Under the pieces are notes generated by a model that was given only the letters and a program-made list of their open reading frames with translations, did not search any database and was not told the origin of the DNA. A stretch of 64,000 nt of DNA, taken from positions 1 through 64,000 of the forward strand of contig NZ_JBKEAA010000015.1 in NCBI RefSeq assembly GCF_047971665.1. Reading direction: 5' to 3'. Numbering within the stretch: the first letter of the stretch is position 1; each line of letters starts with the position of its first letter. Shown one piece after another: positions 6,622-15,642 of this stretch. Made by a program: the position numbers and the translations under genes. Origin of the DNA: Castellaniella sp047971665 (GTDB lineage Bacteria; Pseudomonadota; Gammaproteobacteria; Burkholderiales; Burkholderiaceae_B).

Positions 6622-8400
6622 ATGAAATCGTTTCCGATGCGCTGGATCAGCCTGGGCCTGTTCGGGCTGTTGACCGCATGCGCCGCCCCGTCGGGTACCG
6701 ACACGCCCGTGCCGAGAGGCGTGACGCAGGCGCCTGCGACTCAGGCCGCGGCGGCCGCCTATGATGCCGGGCTGGATGTTTTCCATCCGGTCGCTGCGCG
6801 CCGGGGCATGGTGGTCTCCGAACAGGCGCTGGCCAGCCGCGCCGGGCTGGAAATGCTGCAGGCCGGGGGCAATGCGGTCGATGCCGCGGTCGCGGTCGGT
6901 TTCACCCTGGCGGTGACCCTGCCCAATGCGGGCAATCTGGGCGGCGGCGGATTCATGATGGTGCACGAGGCACGCAGCGACCGGGACTATGCGCTCGATT
7001 TCCGCGAAATGGCGCCCCTGCAGGCCAGGCGCGACATGTATCTTGACGCGCAAGGCCAGGTCGTGGATGGCCGTTCCTTGTACACGCATCAGGCGGTGGG
7101 GGTGCCCGGGACCGTGGCCGGTCTGACGCATGCACTGAAGCGCTGGGGCTCGCTGCCGCTGTCCCAGGTCATGGCGCCCGCCATCCGTCTGGCCGAACAA
7201 GGCTATCCGGTCAGTCAGACGCTGGCGCGGACTCTGGCGAGGAATGCCGATCCCATGGGCCGATGGCCGGCGACGCGTGCGATCTTCTGGCGTGACGGCC
7301 GTCCCTTGCAGGCGGGCGAGCTGCTGGTTCAGCACGATCTGGCCCATTCCCTGCGCCTGATCGCACGCCAAGGGGCGGATGCGTTTTATCGGGGCCCGAT
7401 CGGCACGCTGATCGCTGCCGAGATGGTGCGTCATGGCGGCTTGATCACCACGCAGGCTCTGGCGAGTTACCGGACAGTCGAGCGCCCCCCCATCGTCGGC
7501 ACGTATCGCGGCTACCGCATCGTGACCATGCCGCCGCCCAGTTCCGGAGGCGTTCACCTGACGCAGATCCTGAACATGATGGAATCCTGGCCTGTCGCCG
7601 AGTGGGGGGCAGGCAGCGCGCAGACGATCCATCACATGGCCGAGGCCATGAAACTGGCCTATGCCGATCGCTCGAAATACCTGGGAGACACCGATTTTGT
7701 GAAGGTGCCGGTGGCCGGCCTGATCTCCAAGGCCTATGCCCGACAGCTGGCGGCAGGGATCGAATCCGATCGCGCGCGACCCGCAGTCGACATCCTGCCG
7801 GGTCGCCCACAGTCCTACGAAAGCGATCAGACCACGCATTTTTCCGTGGCGGACGCGGCGGGCAACGCGGTGGCGGTCACCTATACGCTGAACACGAATT
7901 TCGGCAGCGGCATCGTGGCCGATGGCACCGGCATCCTGCTGAACAACGAAATGGATGATTTCTCGGCCAAGCCGGGAGTGGCCAATGTCTATGGACTGAC
8001 CGGTGGAGAGGCCAACGCCATCGAGCCGCGCAAGCGGCCGCTGTCGTCCATGACGCCCACGATCGTGCTGCGCGAGGGCCGGCCCTGGCTGGTGACCGGC
8101 AGCCCGGGCGGGGCGCGCATCATCACCACGGTGCTGGAAACGGTGGTCGATGCCATCGATTTCGGCATGAATCCGGCCGAGGCGGCTGCCCAGCCGCGTT
8201 TTCATCACCAGTGGCAGCCTGATGAACTGCGGGTGGAAAAGGGCCTCAGTCCGGACACGCTGGCGCTGCTGCGCGGGTATGGGCACCGGATCGCCCTGAA
8301 ACCGGCCATGGGGCGCACGCAGACCATCCTGATTCGCGATGGAGTGCTGTACGGGGCGTCGGACCCGCGCGACCCGGATGGCGCCGCGCTGGGGTATTGA
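6622..8400 (+). CDS. ggt: Gamma-glutamyltransferase, predicted lipoprotein
   Basis: This enzyme cleaves or transfers the gamma-glutamyl group of glutathione in the periplasm and supplies cysteine and glutamate. The 592-residue product has a clear autoprocessing site: ESDQ followed by TTHFSV, where Thr404 should become the N-terminal nucleophile of the small subunit. The oxyanion motif PLSSMTPTIV and the stretch NTNFGSGIVADGTGILLNNE also match the family. The N-terminus (MRWISLGLFGLLTAC) is a lipoprotein signal with a lipobox ending at Cys20. The classical E. coli enzyme is a soluble periplasmic protein, so membrane anchoring is a small deviation. The gene converges on fadD with a 43-base gap. 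Confidence 0.95.
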   Translation: MKSFPMRWISLGLFGLLTACAAPSGTDTPVPRGVTQAPATQAAAAAYDAGLDVFHPVAARRGMVVSEQALASRAGLEMLQAGGNAVDAAVAVGFTLAVTLPNAGNLGGGGFMMVHEARSDRDYALDFREMAPLQARRDMYLDAQGQVVDGRSLYTHQAVGVPGTVAGLTHALKRWGSLPLSQVMAPAIRLAEQGYPVSQTLARTLARNADPMGRWPATRAIFWRDGRPLQAGELLVQHDLAHSLRLIARQGADAFYRGPIGTLIAAEMVRHGGLITTQALASYRTVERPPIVGTYRGYRIVTMPPPSSGGVHLTQILNMMESWPVAEWGAGSAQTIHHMAEAMKLAYADRSKYLGDTDFVKVPVAGLISKAYARQLAAGIESDRARPAVDILPGRPQSYESDQTTHFSVADAAGNAVAVTYTLNTNFGSGIVADGTGILLNNEMDDFSAKPGVANVYGLTGGEANAIEPRKRPLSSMTPTIVLREGRPWLVTGSPGGARIITTVLETVVDAIDFGMNPAEAAAQPRFHHQWQPDELRVEKGLSPDTLALLRGYGHRIALKPAMGRTQTILIRDGVLYGASDPRDPDGAALGY

Positions 8401-8443
8401 GGAGCCGTGCGCGGACGTCGATCAGGCGGCCGGCGGAGTTGTC

Positions 8444-10126
8444 CTAGCCAGCGGCGGTCTTTGTTTCCTCGTCGCGCAGCGCCTTGCGCAGGATCTTGCC
8501 CACGTTGCTGCGCGGCAGGTCCGTGCGGAATTCGACGAATTTCGGCACCTTGTAGCCCGTCAGCAGCGTGCGGCAGTGGGCGATCACGTCGGCCTCGGTC
8601 AGGTTCGGATCCTTGCGGATCACGTAAAGCTTGACGACTTCGCCCGCGGACCCGTTGGGCACGCCGATGGCGGCGGCCTCCAGGATACCGGGGTGTTCGA
8701 TGGCGGCGGCCTCGACCTCGTTCGGATAGACGTTGAAACCCGACACCAGGATCATGTCCTTTTTGCGATCCAGCAGGAATACATAGCCCTTGTCGTCCAT
8801 GTAGCCGATATCGCCGGTCAGCAGCCAGCCCTCCGCGTCGAAGACCTTGGCGGTCTCTTCGGGGCGGTTCCAGTAGCCGGACGTGACCTGCGGGCCCTTG
8901 ACGCAGATCTCGCCCGATTCGCCGATTGCCATGGCGCGGTTGTCATTGCGTACGGCGACATCCGTGGAAGGCACGGGCAGTCCGATCGAGCCGTTGAAAT
9001 CGACCTTGTCGAGCGGATTGATGGTCACGGCCGGCGAGGTCTCCGTCAGCCCGTACGCCTGGGCGATGGGCTTGCCGGTGGTCTTGAGCCAGCGCTGTGA
9101 GATGGCCTCCTGGACGGCCATGCCGCCGCCCAGGGTGAGGTTCAGGCGGCTGAAATCCAGCTTGTTGAAGTCCTGGTTGTTCAGCAATGCGTTGAACAGG
9201 GTGTTCACCCCCGTCAGGGCGGTGAATCGGGCCTTGCCCAGTTCCTTGACGAAACCGGGGATGTCGCGCGGATTGACGATCAGCAGGTTGCTGGCCCCCA
9301 GCCGCATGAAGGTCAGGCAATTCGCCGTCAGGGCGAAGATGTGATAGAGCGGCAGCGCCGTCACAATGCACTCGCGGTCGCCCTGGCAGTAAGGCTGGAC
9401 CCAGGCGTAGGCCTGGCAGACGTTGGCCACCAGATTGCCGTGGCTCAGCATGGCGCCTTTGGCCACCCCTGTGGTGCCGCCGGTGTATTGCAGCGCCGCC
9501 AGATCGGCATGGGTCAGTTCGGGGCGATGGTAGGACAGGCCGGCACCCTCGGTCAGCACGTCGCGCAGGCGCAGGGCGCCGGGGATGCGCCAGGCGGGGA
9601 CCAGTTTCTTGATGTGGCGGACCACCAGATCGGTGATCAGGCCCATGGGAAAGCCCAGCTGCTCTCCCAGCGAGGTCACCACCACGCGCTGCACCTGGGT
9701 GCCCTCCATGGCCTGTTGCAGGGTGTGGGCGAAGTTTTCCGCGACCACCACCGTGGTTGCGCCGGAATCGCTCAGCTGGTGGTTCAGTTCGTGCGCTGTA
9801 TAGAGCGGGTTGGTATTGACCACGGCGGCGCCCGCCATCAGCGTGCCGAACAGGCAGATCGGGTATTGCAGCAGGTTGGGCATCATCAGCGCGACGCGGT
9901 CGCCTTTGGCCACCCCCTGTTTTTGCAGCCAGGCCGCGAAGGCCCGCGCCTTGTCCAGCGTCTGCGCGTATGTCATGGACGTGCCCATGCTGATATAGGC
10001 CGTGTTGCCGGCATGGCGCGCGCAGCTTTCCTCGAACAGATGGGCCAGCGACTCGTAGGCCGACGCCTGGTCGGTGATGTCTGCCGGTACGCCCTCGGGG
10101 TAATGTTGCAGCCAGATGCGTTCCAT
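8444..10126 (-). CDS. fadD: Long-chain fatty acid--CoA ligase
   Basis: FadD activates imported fatty acids to acyl-CoA with ATP, the entry step of beta-oxidation, at the inner face of the cytoplasmic membrane. The 560-residue product matches the length of E. coli FadD (561). It has the AMP-binding motif YTGGTTGVAKGAMLSHGN, the acyl-adenylate motif AYGLTETSPAV and the C-terminal GWLLTGDIGYMDDKGYVFLL with DRKKDMILVSGFNVYPNEVE. An AAGGAA ribosome binding site precedes the ATG. It ends the minus-strand fad block, 22 bases after the chalcone-isomerase-like gene. Confidence 0.96.
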   Translation of the reverse strand: MERIWLQHYPEGVPADITDQASAYESLAHLFEESCARHAGNTAYISMGTSMTYAQTLDKARAFAAWLQKQGVAKGDRVALMMPNLLQYPICLFGTLMAGAAVVNTNPLYTAHELNHQLSDSGATTVVVAENFAHTLQQAMEGTQVQRVVVTSLGEQLGFPMGLITDLVVRHIKKLVPAWRIPGALRLRDVLTEGAGLSYHRPELTHADLAALQYTGGTTGVAKGAMLSHGNLVANVCQAYAWVQPYCQGDRECIVTALPLYHIFALTANCLTFMRLGASNLLIVNPRDIPGFVKELGKARFTALTGVNTLFNALLNNQDFNKLDFSRLNLTLGGGMAVQEAISQRWLKTTGKPIAQAYGLTETSPAVTINPLDKVDFNGSIGLPVPSTDVAVRNDNRAMAIGESGEICVKGPQVTSGYWNRPEETAKVFDAEGWLLTGDIGYMDDKGYVFLLDRKKDMILVSGFNVYPNEVEAAAIEHPGILEAAAIGVPNGSAGEVVKLYVIRKDPNLTEADVIAHCRTLLTGYKVPKFVEFRTDLPRSNVGKILRKALRDEETKTAAG

Positions 10127-10148
10127 GATGCGGTTCCTTGATGTCAGA

Positions 10149-10787
10149 TCAGTTGCTTTGGGATTCCTGGCCCAGCAGGGCCGATTTCAGGGATTCCTGG
10201 GCCGGGTGTGCGCCCAGCCAGACTTTCAGGAGCGCGGTGGCGAAAAGCGGGTTCTTGATGGTTCCCAGGGCCTTGCCTTTGAATGATACCGAGACTGCTC
10301 CCTGATTGAAAACCAGGTCCACCCGGTCGCTCGAGGCGCCTTCGCCACCGGCTTGCATGAGCGCCTCGAAGCGGGTGATGGCATCGGCCATGTCCCGCAG
10401 TTCGGCCTCGGTGCAGTTGGCTTCCAGGCCGTCGTTCAACGCGTCGGTCAGTGTCTTGCTGCTGATGTCGCGCAACAGGGTCAGGCGCAGCAATTGCGGT
10501 TCGGGGCTGTTCAGGATTTTTCCGGCGTCCGTGGTCGGCTGCGGCCGGTACAGGGCCGCGACGTAGACACGAAAGACAAAACGTTGGCGCAGCCCCGCGC
10601 CGTTGAGCCGCAGATCCTGTCCGGCGATCGATTGTTGTTCGGGGACGTCGACATCCGCCACGGTCCGGGCTTGCGCGGCGGGGGGGACGCACAGGACGGT
10701 TGCGGCCAGGATCAGGGCGGTGAATCCGCCGCGCAGCAGGGCCAGGCCCGGTCGTGTGGCGCGAGGGAGGGTGTTCGCAAGGGACAT
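10149..10787 (-). CDS. Secreted chalcone isomerase-like protein
   Basis: The 212-residue product has a signal peptide (about residues 1-40, ending PPAAQA). A mature domain then begins with the pattern VDVPEQQSIAGQDLRLNGAG and RFVFRVYVAALYRP. This is typical of the bacterial chalcone-isomerase-like fold (Chalcone_3 type). It continues with KALGTIKNPLFATALLKVWL near the end. Plant relatives of this fold bind fatty acids or flavonoids, and its place between fadL and fadD suggests a role in fatty-acid handling in the periplasm. That role is inferred. The start at 10787 is supported by GGGAGA upstream; an in-frame start at 10928 would put 47 residues of low-quality sequence before the signal peptide. 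Confidence 0.8.
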   Translation of the reverse strand: MSLANTLPRATRPGLALLRGGFTALILAATVLCVPPAAQARTVADVDVPEQQSIAGQDLRLNGAGLRQRFVFRVYVAALYRPQPTTDAGKILNSPEPQLLRLTLLRDISSKTLTDALNDGLEANCTEAELRDMADAITRFEALMQAGGEGASSDRVDLVFNQGAVSVSFKGKALGTIKNPLFATALLKVWLGAHPAQESLKSALLGQESQSN

Positions 10788-10946
10788 GATGCGTCTCCCG
10801 CCGCGCCGGGGCGCGGCCTGGGTTGTTTGAGAGGGGTGTGGACGGTCAGAGGGCCAGGGCGCATGGCCTGTTCCACCCGGCCGACCGTCGGGCGGAAGGC
10901 CGGGTGCAGGCTGAGGGCTCCTGCGCATGGCGTGCGCCCGCCTCCC

Positions 10947-12278
10947 TCAGAACCGGTACGAGAGCTGCACGCCGATCAGATCCGCGCTGCTGTCGTAATC
11001 GCCCTTGAGCACACCCGCGCCCTTGGGATCGGAGGCATTGTTCACCGAGGTGCTCTTCATGAACAGATGGGTGTAGCCGATGTCGATCCTGGCGTGCTTG
11101 TTGAAGTTGTACTGCGCGCCCAGCGACAGCCAGTAGCGATCATTGTCCGGCAGGGACGCCGGACGGTAGGCGTTGTCGCGCACCGGCGACTGGTCCCAGG
11201 CCACGCCACCCTTGAAGGTCCAGCTGTCGCTGTACTTGTAGTGCGCGCCCAGGGCGACGCGCCAGGCATCCTTGAATCGCAGGTCCAGTTCGGCGTCCGG
11301 GACGCCGGTGTTCTCGATCTTCAGTTCGGGGATGCTGCTCCAGCCTGTCCAGGACACATCACCCAGCAGGGTCCAGCGGTCGTTGAGCTTGTGCACCACG
11401 CTGAGGACGGCGGTGTCGGGCAGTTTGACCGTGGTTTCGGCGGCGTGAGGGCCGATGATCGGGAGCCTGCCCGCAGCCATGGCGCTGAGTGACCGGTTGC
11501 TGATCCGGGTGGTGCCGTCGGCGTCGATCTTGACCCTGGAGCGGTAGGACAGGCCGAAGCGCGTATCGGGCGTGGCCTGCCACATCATGCCGATGTTCCA
11601 GCCCCAGCCGTCGCCCTTGGCCTTGACGCGGGCCTCCAGGTCGCCGGAGAAGCCGGGCAGGGGCGCCAGGTAGGCGTACTGCGCCTTGCGGTAGTCCGCG
11701 CTCAGGTGCATGTAGTTCACGCCGAAGCCAAAGGACAGGGTGTCGGAGGCCTTGAAGGCGATGGACGGGTTGACGTTGATGCTCTCGATGGAGAATCTTT
11801 CCGAGTGATAGCGGCCGGCCCAGCCTTCGTCGTATTCGGTCATCAGGCCGAAAGGCGCGCCCACGCCCAGACCCAGCCAGATGCGCGGGTTCACCTGCCA
11901 GGTGAAATAGCCATTGGGTACGGCGGCCCAGGAGCCCGCGTCCCCGCCATCGCCGCCATGGGTCGGCACATTGCCGGCATTCACGGGTCTGCCCGCGAAA
12001 TGGCTGGGGCCTGTTGTGCCGCCGTCAGAGAACTCAAAACCGGGCTTGATCGCCACGACGCCCGCGCTGGCGTTCATACCCGGCAGCATGGTCATGCCGG
12101 CCGGGTTGTAAAAGACGGTGGAGGCGTCTTCGGCGATGGCCGCCGAGCCGGCATAGGCGCTGCCCAGGCCGCTGGCGCTCTGTTCCATGAGCTGGAAACC
12201 CGCGCCGTGTGCGAGGCCCGTGGCACCCAGCCCCAGGATCAGGGCTGGCAAGGATTTGAGCGTGTCGTGCATTTTCAT
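10947..12278 (-). CDS. fadL: Outer-membrane long-chain fatty acid transporter, OmpP1/FadL family
   Basis: FadL-type beta-barrels bring long-chain fatty acids across the outer membrane. The 443-residue product has a signal peptide ending near GLAHG-AGF. The diagnostic FadL N-terminus FQLMEQSASGLGSAYAGSAA and AEDASTVFYNPAGMTML follow. The protein ends in an aromatic residue (GVQLSYRF), as outer-membrane barrels do. The start at 12278 has a GAGGAG site six to seven bases upstream; the frame is open to 12383 but that part is not signal-like. The gene lies downstream of the fadJ-type gene with a 147-base gap that contains a tandem repeat. A GC-rich hairpin (10875-10905) follows its stop, without a T-tract. 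Confidence 0.95.
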   Translation of the reverse strand: MKMHDTLKSLPALILGLGATGLAHGAGFQLMEQSASGLGSAYAGSAAIAEDASTVFYNPAGMTMLPGMNASAGVVAIKPGFEFSDGGTTGPSHFAGRPVNAGNVPTHGGDGGDAGSWAAVPNGYFTWQVNPRIWLGLGVGAPFGLMTEYDEGWAGRYHSERFSIESINVNPSIAFKASDTLSFGFGVNYMHLSADYRKAQYAYLAPLPGFSGDLEARVKAKGDGWGWNIGMMWQATPDTRFGLSYRSRVKIDADGTTRISNRSLSAMAAGRLPIIGPHAAETTVKLPDTAVLSVVHKLNDRWTLLGDVSWTGWSSIPELKIENTGVPDAELDLRFKDAWRVALGAHYKYSDSWTFKGGVAWDQSPVRDNAYRPASLPDNDRYWLSLGAQYNFNKHARIDIGYTHLFMKSTSVNNASDPKGAGVLKGDYDSSADLIGVQLSYRF

Positions 12279-12314
12279 CGTGTCTCCTCGGGATTGATGG
12301 ATGAAAGTTGTTTT

Positions 12315-12347
12315 CTTGTTCAGGCAAAACGCTTGTTCAGGCAAAAC
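12315..12347 (-). repeat. Tandem 16-bp direct repeat in the fadL leader
   Basis: CTTGTTCAGGCAAAAC occurs twice (12315-12330 and 12332-12347, + strand) with one base between, so the period is 17. It lies 37-69 bases upstream of the fadL start. The junction reads CAAAACGCTTG, which resembles the CAAACGTTTG palindrome at the TetR gene of the same cluster. It may be an operator or a simple duplication. Confidence 0.85.
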
Positions 12348-12425
12348 CTCTCCTGCGCGGCAGGGTTCGTGTCGCGTCTTCAAGGTGTGGGCTGGCTGCC
12401 GGAATCCGTCGGCGTCAGTGTGGAT

Positions 12426-14348
12426 TCAAAGGTCTGTCGATGGCATCGGCCCCCCTGTGTAGGGCGCGTAGCCCGTTCCGAAGATCACGCCGGCATTGGC
12501 GAGTTCTGGATCGGCGACGACACCGGATTCCAGTTGGCGGCGGGTGGCGTCGCGCAAAGGTTGCAGCAGACGGTGCGCCAGCCCGGCGGGCGCCTTGCCC
12601 GCCTTGGCGCGGACGGGCCTGCCGTCGTGCCAGCGGTAGAAGCCCTGGCCCGACTTGCGGCCCAGTTCGTTGCGGTCAAGATGGCGCGTCAGGCAGAAGG
12701 GCGGGGCGGCCTGGCCGGTCAGTTGCGCGCCGGCGTCGCGGGCGATGTCCAGGCCCACGGTATCGATGAGTTCGAGGGGGCCCATGGGCATGCCGAAGGC
12801 TTTCATCGCGGCGTCGATGGTCTCGGGGCTCAGGCCCTCGTCCACGCAGCGCATGGCTTCGAGCATGTAGGGCGCCAGTACGGCATTGACCAGAAAACCG
12901 GGGACGCTTCGTACGGGCAGGGGCAGCTTGCCGATTTGGCCGACGAAAGCGCAGGCAATCGCCTGGGTGCGCGGGTCGGTACTCTCGGTGGCCACGACCT
13001 CGACCAGGGGCATGCTGGCCACGGGGTTGAAGAAATGGATGCCCACCAGCCGTTGCGGGCGCGCCAGATCCCGCCCCAGATCCTGCAGCGACAGGCTGGA
13101 GGTATTGGTGGCCAGCACGGCGTCGTCTTTCAGCTGCGGTTCGAGGGCGGCGTACAGGCCGCGTTTGGCTTCGAGGTTTTCGCTGATGGCCTCGATGACC
13201 AGATCGGCGCGGGCGATGCCCCGGCCGTCCGGATCGGGGATCAGGCGGTCGGCGGTCAGACGCGCCTCGCGGGTGCTGGAGGTCTTGCGGGCATACAGCG
13301 CCTGGGCCCGGCCGATGGCCTGGGCGATCCGCGCGCGGTCGGTGTCCTGGAGCGTGACGGTCAGGCCCTTGAGCGCGCACCAGGCGGCGATGTCGCCGCC
13401 CATCACGCCCGCGCCCACCACGTGGATGTGCGACGTGGCTGTCTGGCCTTTGGTCTTGCCGAAGGCCTTGAGGCGTTCCTGCATGTGGAATACATGCAGC
13501 AGGTTGCGGGCTGTATCGGATCTGACGAGGGTGTCGATCAGTTGGGGGGCGGCCAGCGCGTTGCCGGCGTGGTGCGCCCAGATCTCCAGGATGGCGCGCG
13601 GAGCTGGGTAATGTCCTTGCGGATCACGTTTTTCCAGTGTGCGGCGGGCCTGCCGCAGCAGCAGCGGCCGCAGGAATGGGGCGCTGAGCCAGGCGTCCTT
13701 GCCTCGCGGGCCGCGCACCGGTTGGTTCGACACGACATGCCGCGCTGCGGACTGTTGCGCCAGGCGCTGTGGCACACACAGATCGGCCAGGCCGCTCGCC
13801 GCGGCGCGGCGAGCGCTCAGGGCGCGGCCCGTCAACAGCATGTCCAGCGCCTGCGGGGCGCCCGTGCGCTGCGGCAGACGCAGCATGCCGCCCCAGCCGG
13901 GAAAGATGCCCAGCATGACCTCGGGTAGCGACAGGCGCGTGTCGGGCTGGTCGACGACGATGCGGTAGCGGCAGGCCAGGGCCAGTTCCAGCCCGCCGCC
14001 CATGCAGTGGCCCTGGATCAGGGCCAGGGTCGGCCAGGAAACTGCCGCCAGGCGGCTGAGGACCGCCCAGCCGCGCTCGACGAAGGCGCGCGCTGTGGCG
14101 CTGTCGTTCAGATGGGAGAATTCGTCGATGTCGGCGCCCGCAATGAAGCCGCTCGCCTTGCCCGAGCGGATCACCATGGCGGCGGGCGGGGCGGACTGGA
14201 AATGATCCAGGGCGTGGTTCAGCTCTGCCAGCACCTCGCCCGACAGCCGGTTGACGGCGCTGTCAGCGCAGTCGATGGTCAGCCAGGCAATGCCCTGGGG
14301 GTCCATCGTGCAGCGGAAATGGCGCAGGTTCAGAGATTCGAAGGTCAT
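12426..14348 (-). CDS. fadJ: Bifunctional enoyl-CoA hydratase / 3-hydroxyacyl-CoA dehydrogenase (FadB/FadJ type), short C-terminus
   Basis: The protein carries out the second and third steps of beta-oxidation. The N-terminal hydratase domain shows GHCMGGGLELALACRYRI and LPEVMLGIFPGWGG, which hold the two catalytic glutamates. The dehydrogenase part starts at about residue 310 with HVVGAGVMGGDIAAW and contains GIHFFNPVASMPLVEV. The product has 640 residues, while FadB/FadJ proteins usually have 700-730. The sequence stops shortly after the conserved FGTGYAPYTGGP, where relatives continue for about 50 residues. No clear continuation is seen in the other frames downstream. The gene begins one base after the fadI stop. 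Whether it is FadB- or FadJ-like cannot be settled by eye. Confidence 0.92.
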   Translation of the reverse strand: MTFESLNLRHFRCTMDPQGIAWLTIDCADSAVNRLSGEVLAELNHALDHFQSAPPAAMVIRSGKASGFIAGADIDEFSHLNDSATARAFVERGWAVLSRLAAVSWPTLALIQGHCMGGGLELALACRYRIVVDQPDTRLSLPEVMLGIFPGWGGMLRLPQRTGAPQALDMLLTGRALSARRAAASGLADLCVPQRLAQQSAARHVVSNQPVRGPRGKDAWLSAPFLRPLLLRQARRTLEKRDPQGHYPAPRAILEIWAHHAGNALAAPQLIDTLVRSDTARNLLHVFHMQERLKAFGKTKGQTATSHIHVVGAGVMGGDIAAWCALKGLTVTLQDTDRARIAQAIGRAQALYARKTSSTREARLTADRLIPDPDGRGIARADLVIEAISENLEAKRGLYAALEPQLKDDAVLATNTSSLSLQDLGRDLARPQRLVGIHFFNPVASMPLVEVVATESTDPRTQAIACAFVGQIGKLPLPVRSVPGFLVNAVLAPYMLEAMRCVDEGLSPETIDAAMKAFGMPMGPLELIDTVGLDIARDAGAQLTGQAAPPFCLTRHLDRNELGRKSGQGFYRWHDGRPVRAKAGKAPAGLAHRLLQPLRDATRRQLESGVVADPELANAGVIFGTGYAPYTGGPMPSTDL

Positions 14349-14349
14349 G

Positions 14350-15642
14350 TCAGGCCTCCTGTCCGCAGCGTTCGATCAGCATGGCGCCCCCCTGGCCGCC
14401 GCCGATGCAGATGGCGGCCATGCCTCGGCGCAGCCCGCGCGCCTGCAGGGCGCGCACCAGATGCAGCACGATACGCGTGCCCGAGGCGCCCACCGGATGA
14501 CCTTGCGCGATGGCGCCGCCATCCACATTCAACCGGTCCATGTCCAGCGTGCCGAGGGCGTCGCGTCCCAGGTGCGTCTGGCACCATGAGGCATCGCGCC
14601 AGGCGGCAAGACAGCCTAACACCTGGGCGGCGAAGGCCTCATTGATCTCCCATAAGTCCAGATCATTCAAGCCCAGGTCGTGGCGCGCCAGGATCGCCGA
14701 TGCGGCGTAAACGGGACCCAGACCCATGAGCGCGGGATCCAGGGCGGCCCACTGGGCGTCGATGATGCGGGCGATGGGTCGCAGCCCGCGTTCGCGGACG
14801 GCGCGTGCCGAGGCCAGCAGCAGGAGGGCGGCGCCGTCGGTGACCTGGGAGCTGTTGCCGGCCGTGATGTTGCCGTAGGGCTGGTCGAAAACCGGTTTGA
14901 GCCGGGCGAGCTTTTCCGGGGTGGAATCCGCGCGGACGCCGTCGTCCTCGGTGTACAGCGTCCCCTTGGCGTCGACCAGGGGCACGATTTCGTCGAAAGC
15001 CCCCCGGGCGCGCGCCGCCAGCGCGCGGGCATGGCTTTGCGCCGCGTATTCATCGAGCTGGGCGCGCGTCAGGCCGTAGTCGTGGACCAGGTTCTCGGCG
15101 GTCTGCCCCATGGACAGACCGATCACCGGATCGCTGAGGCCCTTGAGCAGGCCGATCACGGGCTTGAGCCAGGAGGGGCGCAGGTCTTTGAGCAGTGGCA
15201 GACGCTGCCCCAGGGTGCGGGCCTGGTTCCATCGGGCCAGCCAGTGGACCAGCGCGTCGGACAGCAGCAGCGGGGCGCGCGACAGCGCATCCACGCCGCC
15301 GGCCAGCACCAGGTCGTGGCGGCCGGTCTGCAGCCCCATGGCGGCGGAATCCAGCGCCTGCATGCCGGAGGCGCAGTTGCGCATCACGGTCCAGCCGGGC
15401 ACCGCGTCGCCGCAGCCCAGGCGCAGGGCGATCACCCGGCCGATGTTGGTTTCGTCGGCCGAGGGCGCCGCGCAGCCGATCACGACTTCGTCCAGATCCG
15501 TCGGCGCGAAAGGCTGGCGCAGCAGCAGTTCGCGCCCCGTCTGCACGGCCAGGTCGGACGCGGAGAACGGGCCGGGCGCATTGCGTGCCTTGAGAAAAGG
15601 GCTGCGCGCGCCGTCGATCAGGTAGACGGGTTCGAAGGCCAT
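14350..15642 (-). CDS. fadI: Acetyl-CoA acyltransferase (thiolase)
   Basis: The thiolase cleaves 3-ketoacyl-CoA to acetyl-CoA and a shortened acyl-CoA, the last step of beta-oxidation. The 430-residue product has the nucleophilic cysteine in VMRNCASGMQALDSA (Cys90). The second active-site region is NEAFAAQ, followed by GGAIAQGHPVGASGTRI. The C-terminal AICIGGGQGGAMLIE carries the acid-base cysteine. Its length is nearer to FadI (about 436) than to FadA (about 387). The ATG shares one base with the fadE stop (TGATG), which suggests coupled translation. Confidence 0.95.
   Translation of the reverse strand: MAFEPVYLIDGARSPFLKARNAPGPFSASDLAVQTGRELLLRQPFAPTDLDEVVIGCAAPSADETNIGRVIALRLGCGDAVPGWTVMRNCASGMQALDSAAMGLQTGRHDLVLAGGVDALSRAPLLLSDALVHWLARWNQARTLGQRLPLLKDLRPSWLKPVIGLLKGLSDPVIGLSMGQTAENLVHDYGLTRAQLDEYAAQSHARALAARARGAFDEIVPLVDAKGTLYTEDDGVRADSTPEKLARLKPVFDQPYGNITAGNSSQVTDGAALLLLASARAVRERGLRPIARIIDAQWAALDPALMGLGPVYAASAILARHDLGLNDLDLWEINEAFAAQVLGCLAAWRDASWCQTHLGRDALGTLDMDRLNVDGGAIAQGHPVGASGTRIVLHLVRALQARGLRRGMAAICIGGGQGGAMLIERCGQEA

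Noticed and set aside
5659..8286. An 875-codon open frame on the minus strand across rpsQ and ggt
   Set aside because: It runs antisense to two clear genes, has no family resemblance and is rich in His, Arg and Gln. This is typical of third-position GC effects.
11706..13928. A 740-codon + strand frame across fadL and the fadJ-type gene
   Set aside because: It is antisense to both genes and spans the intergenic gap; composition is that of a shadow frame.
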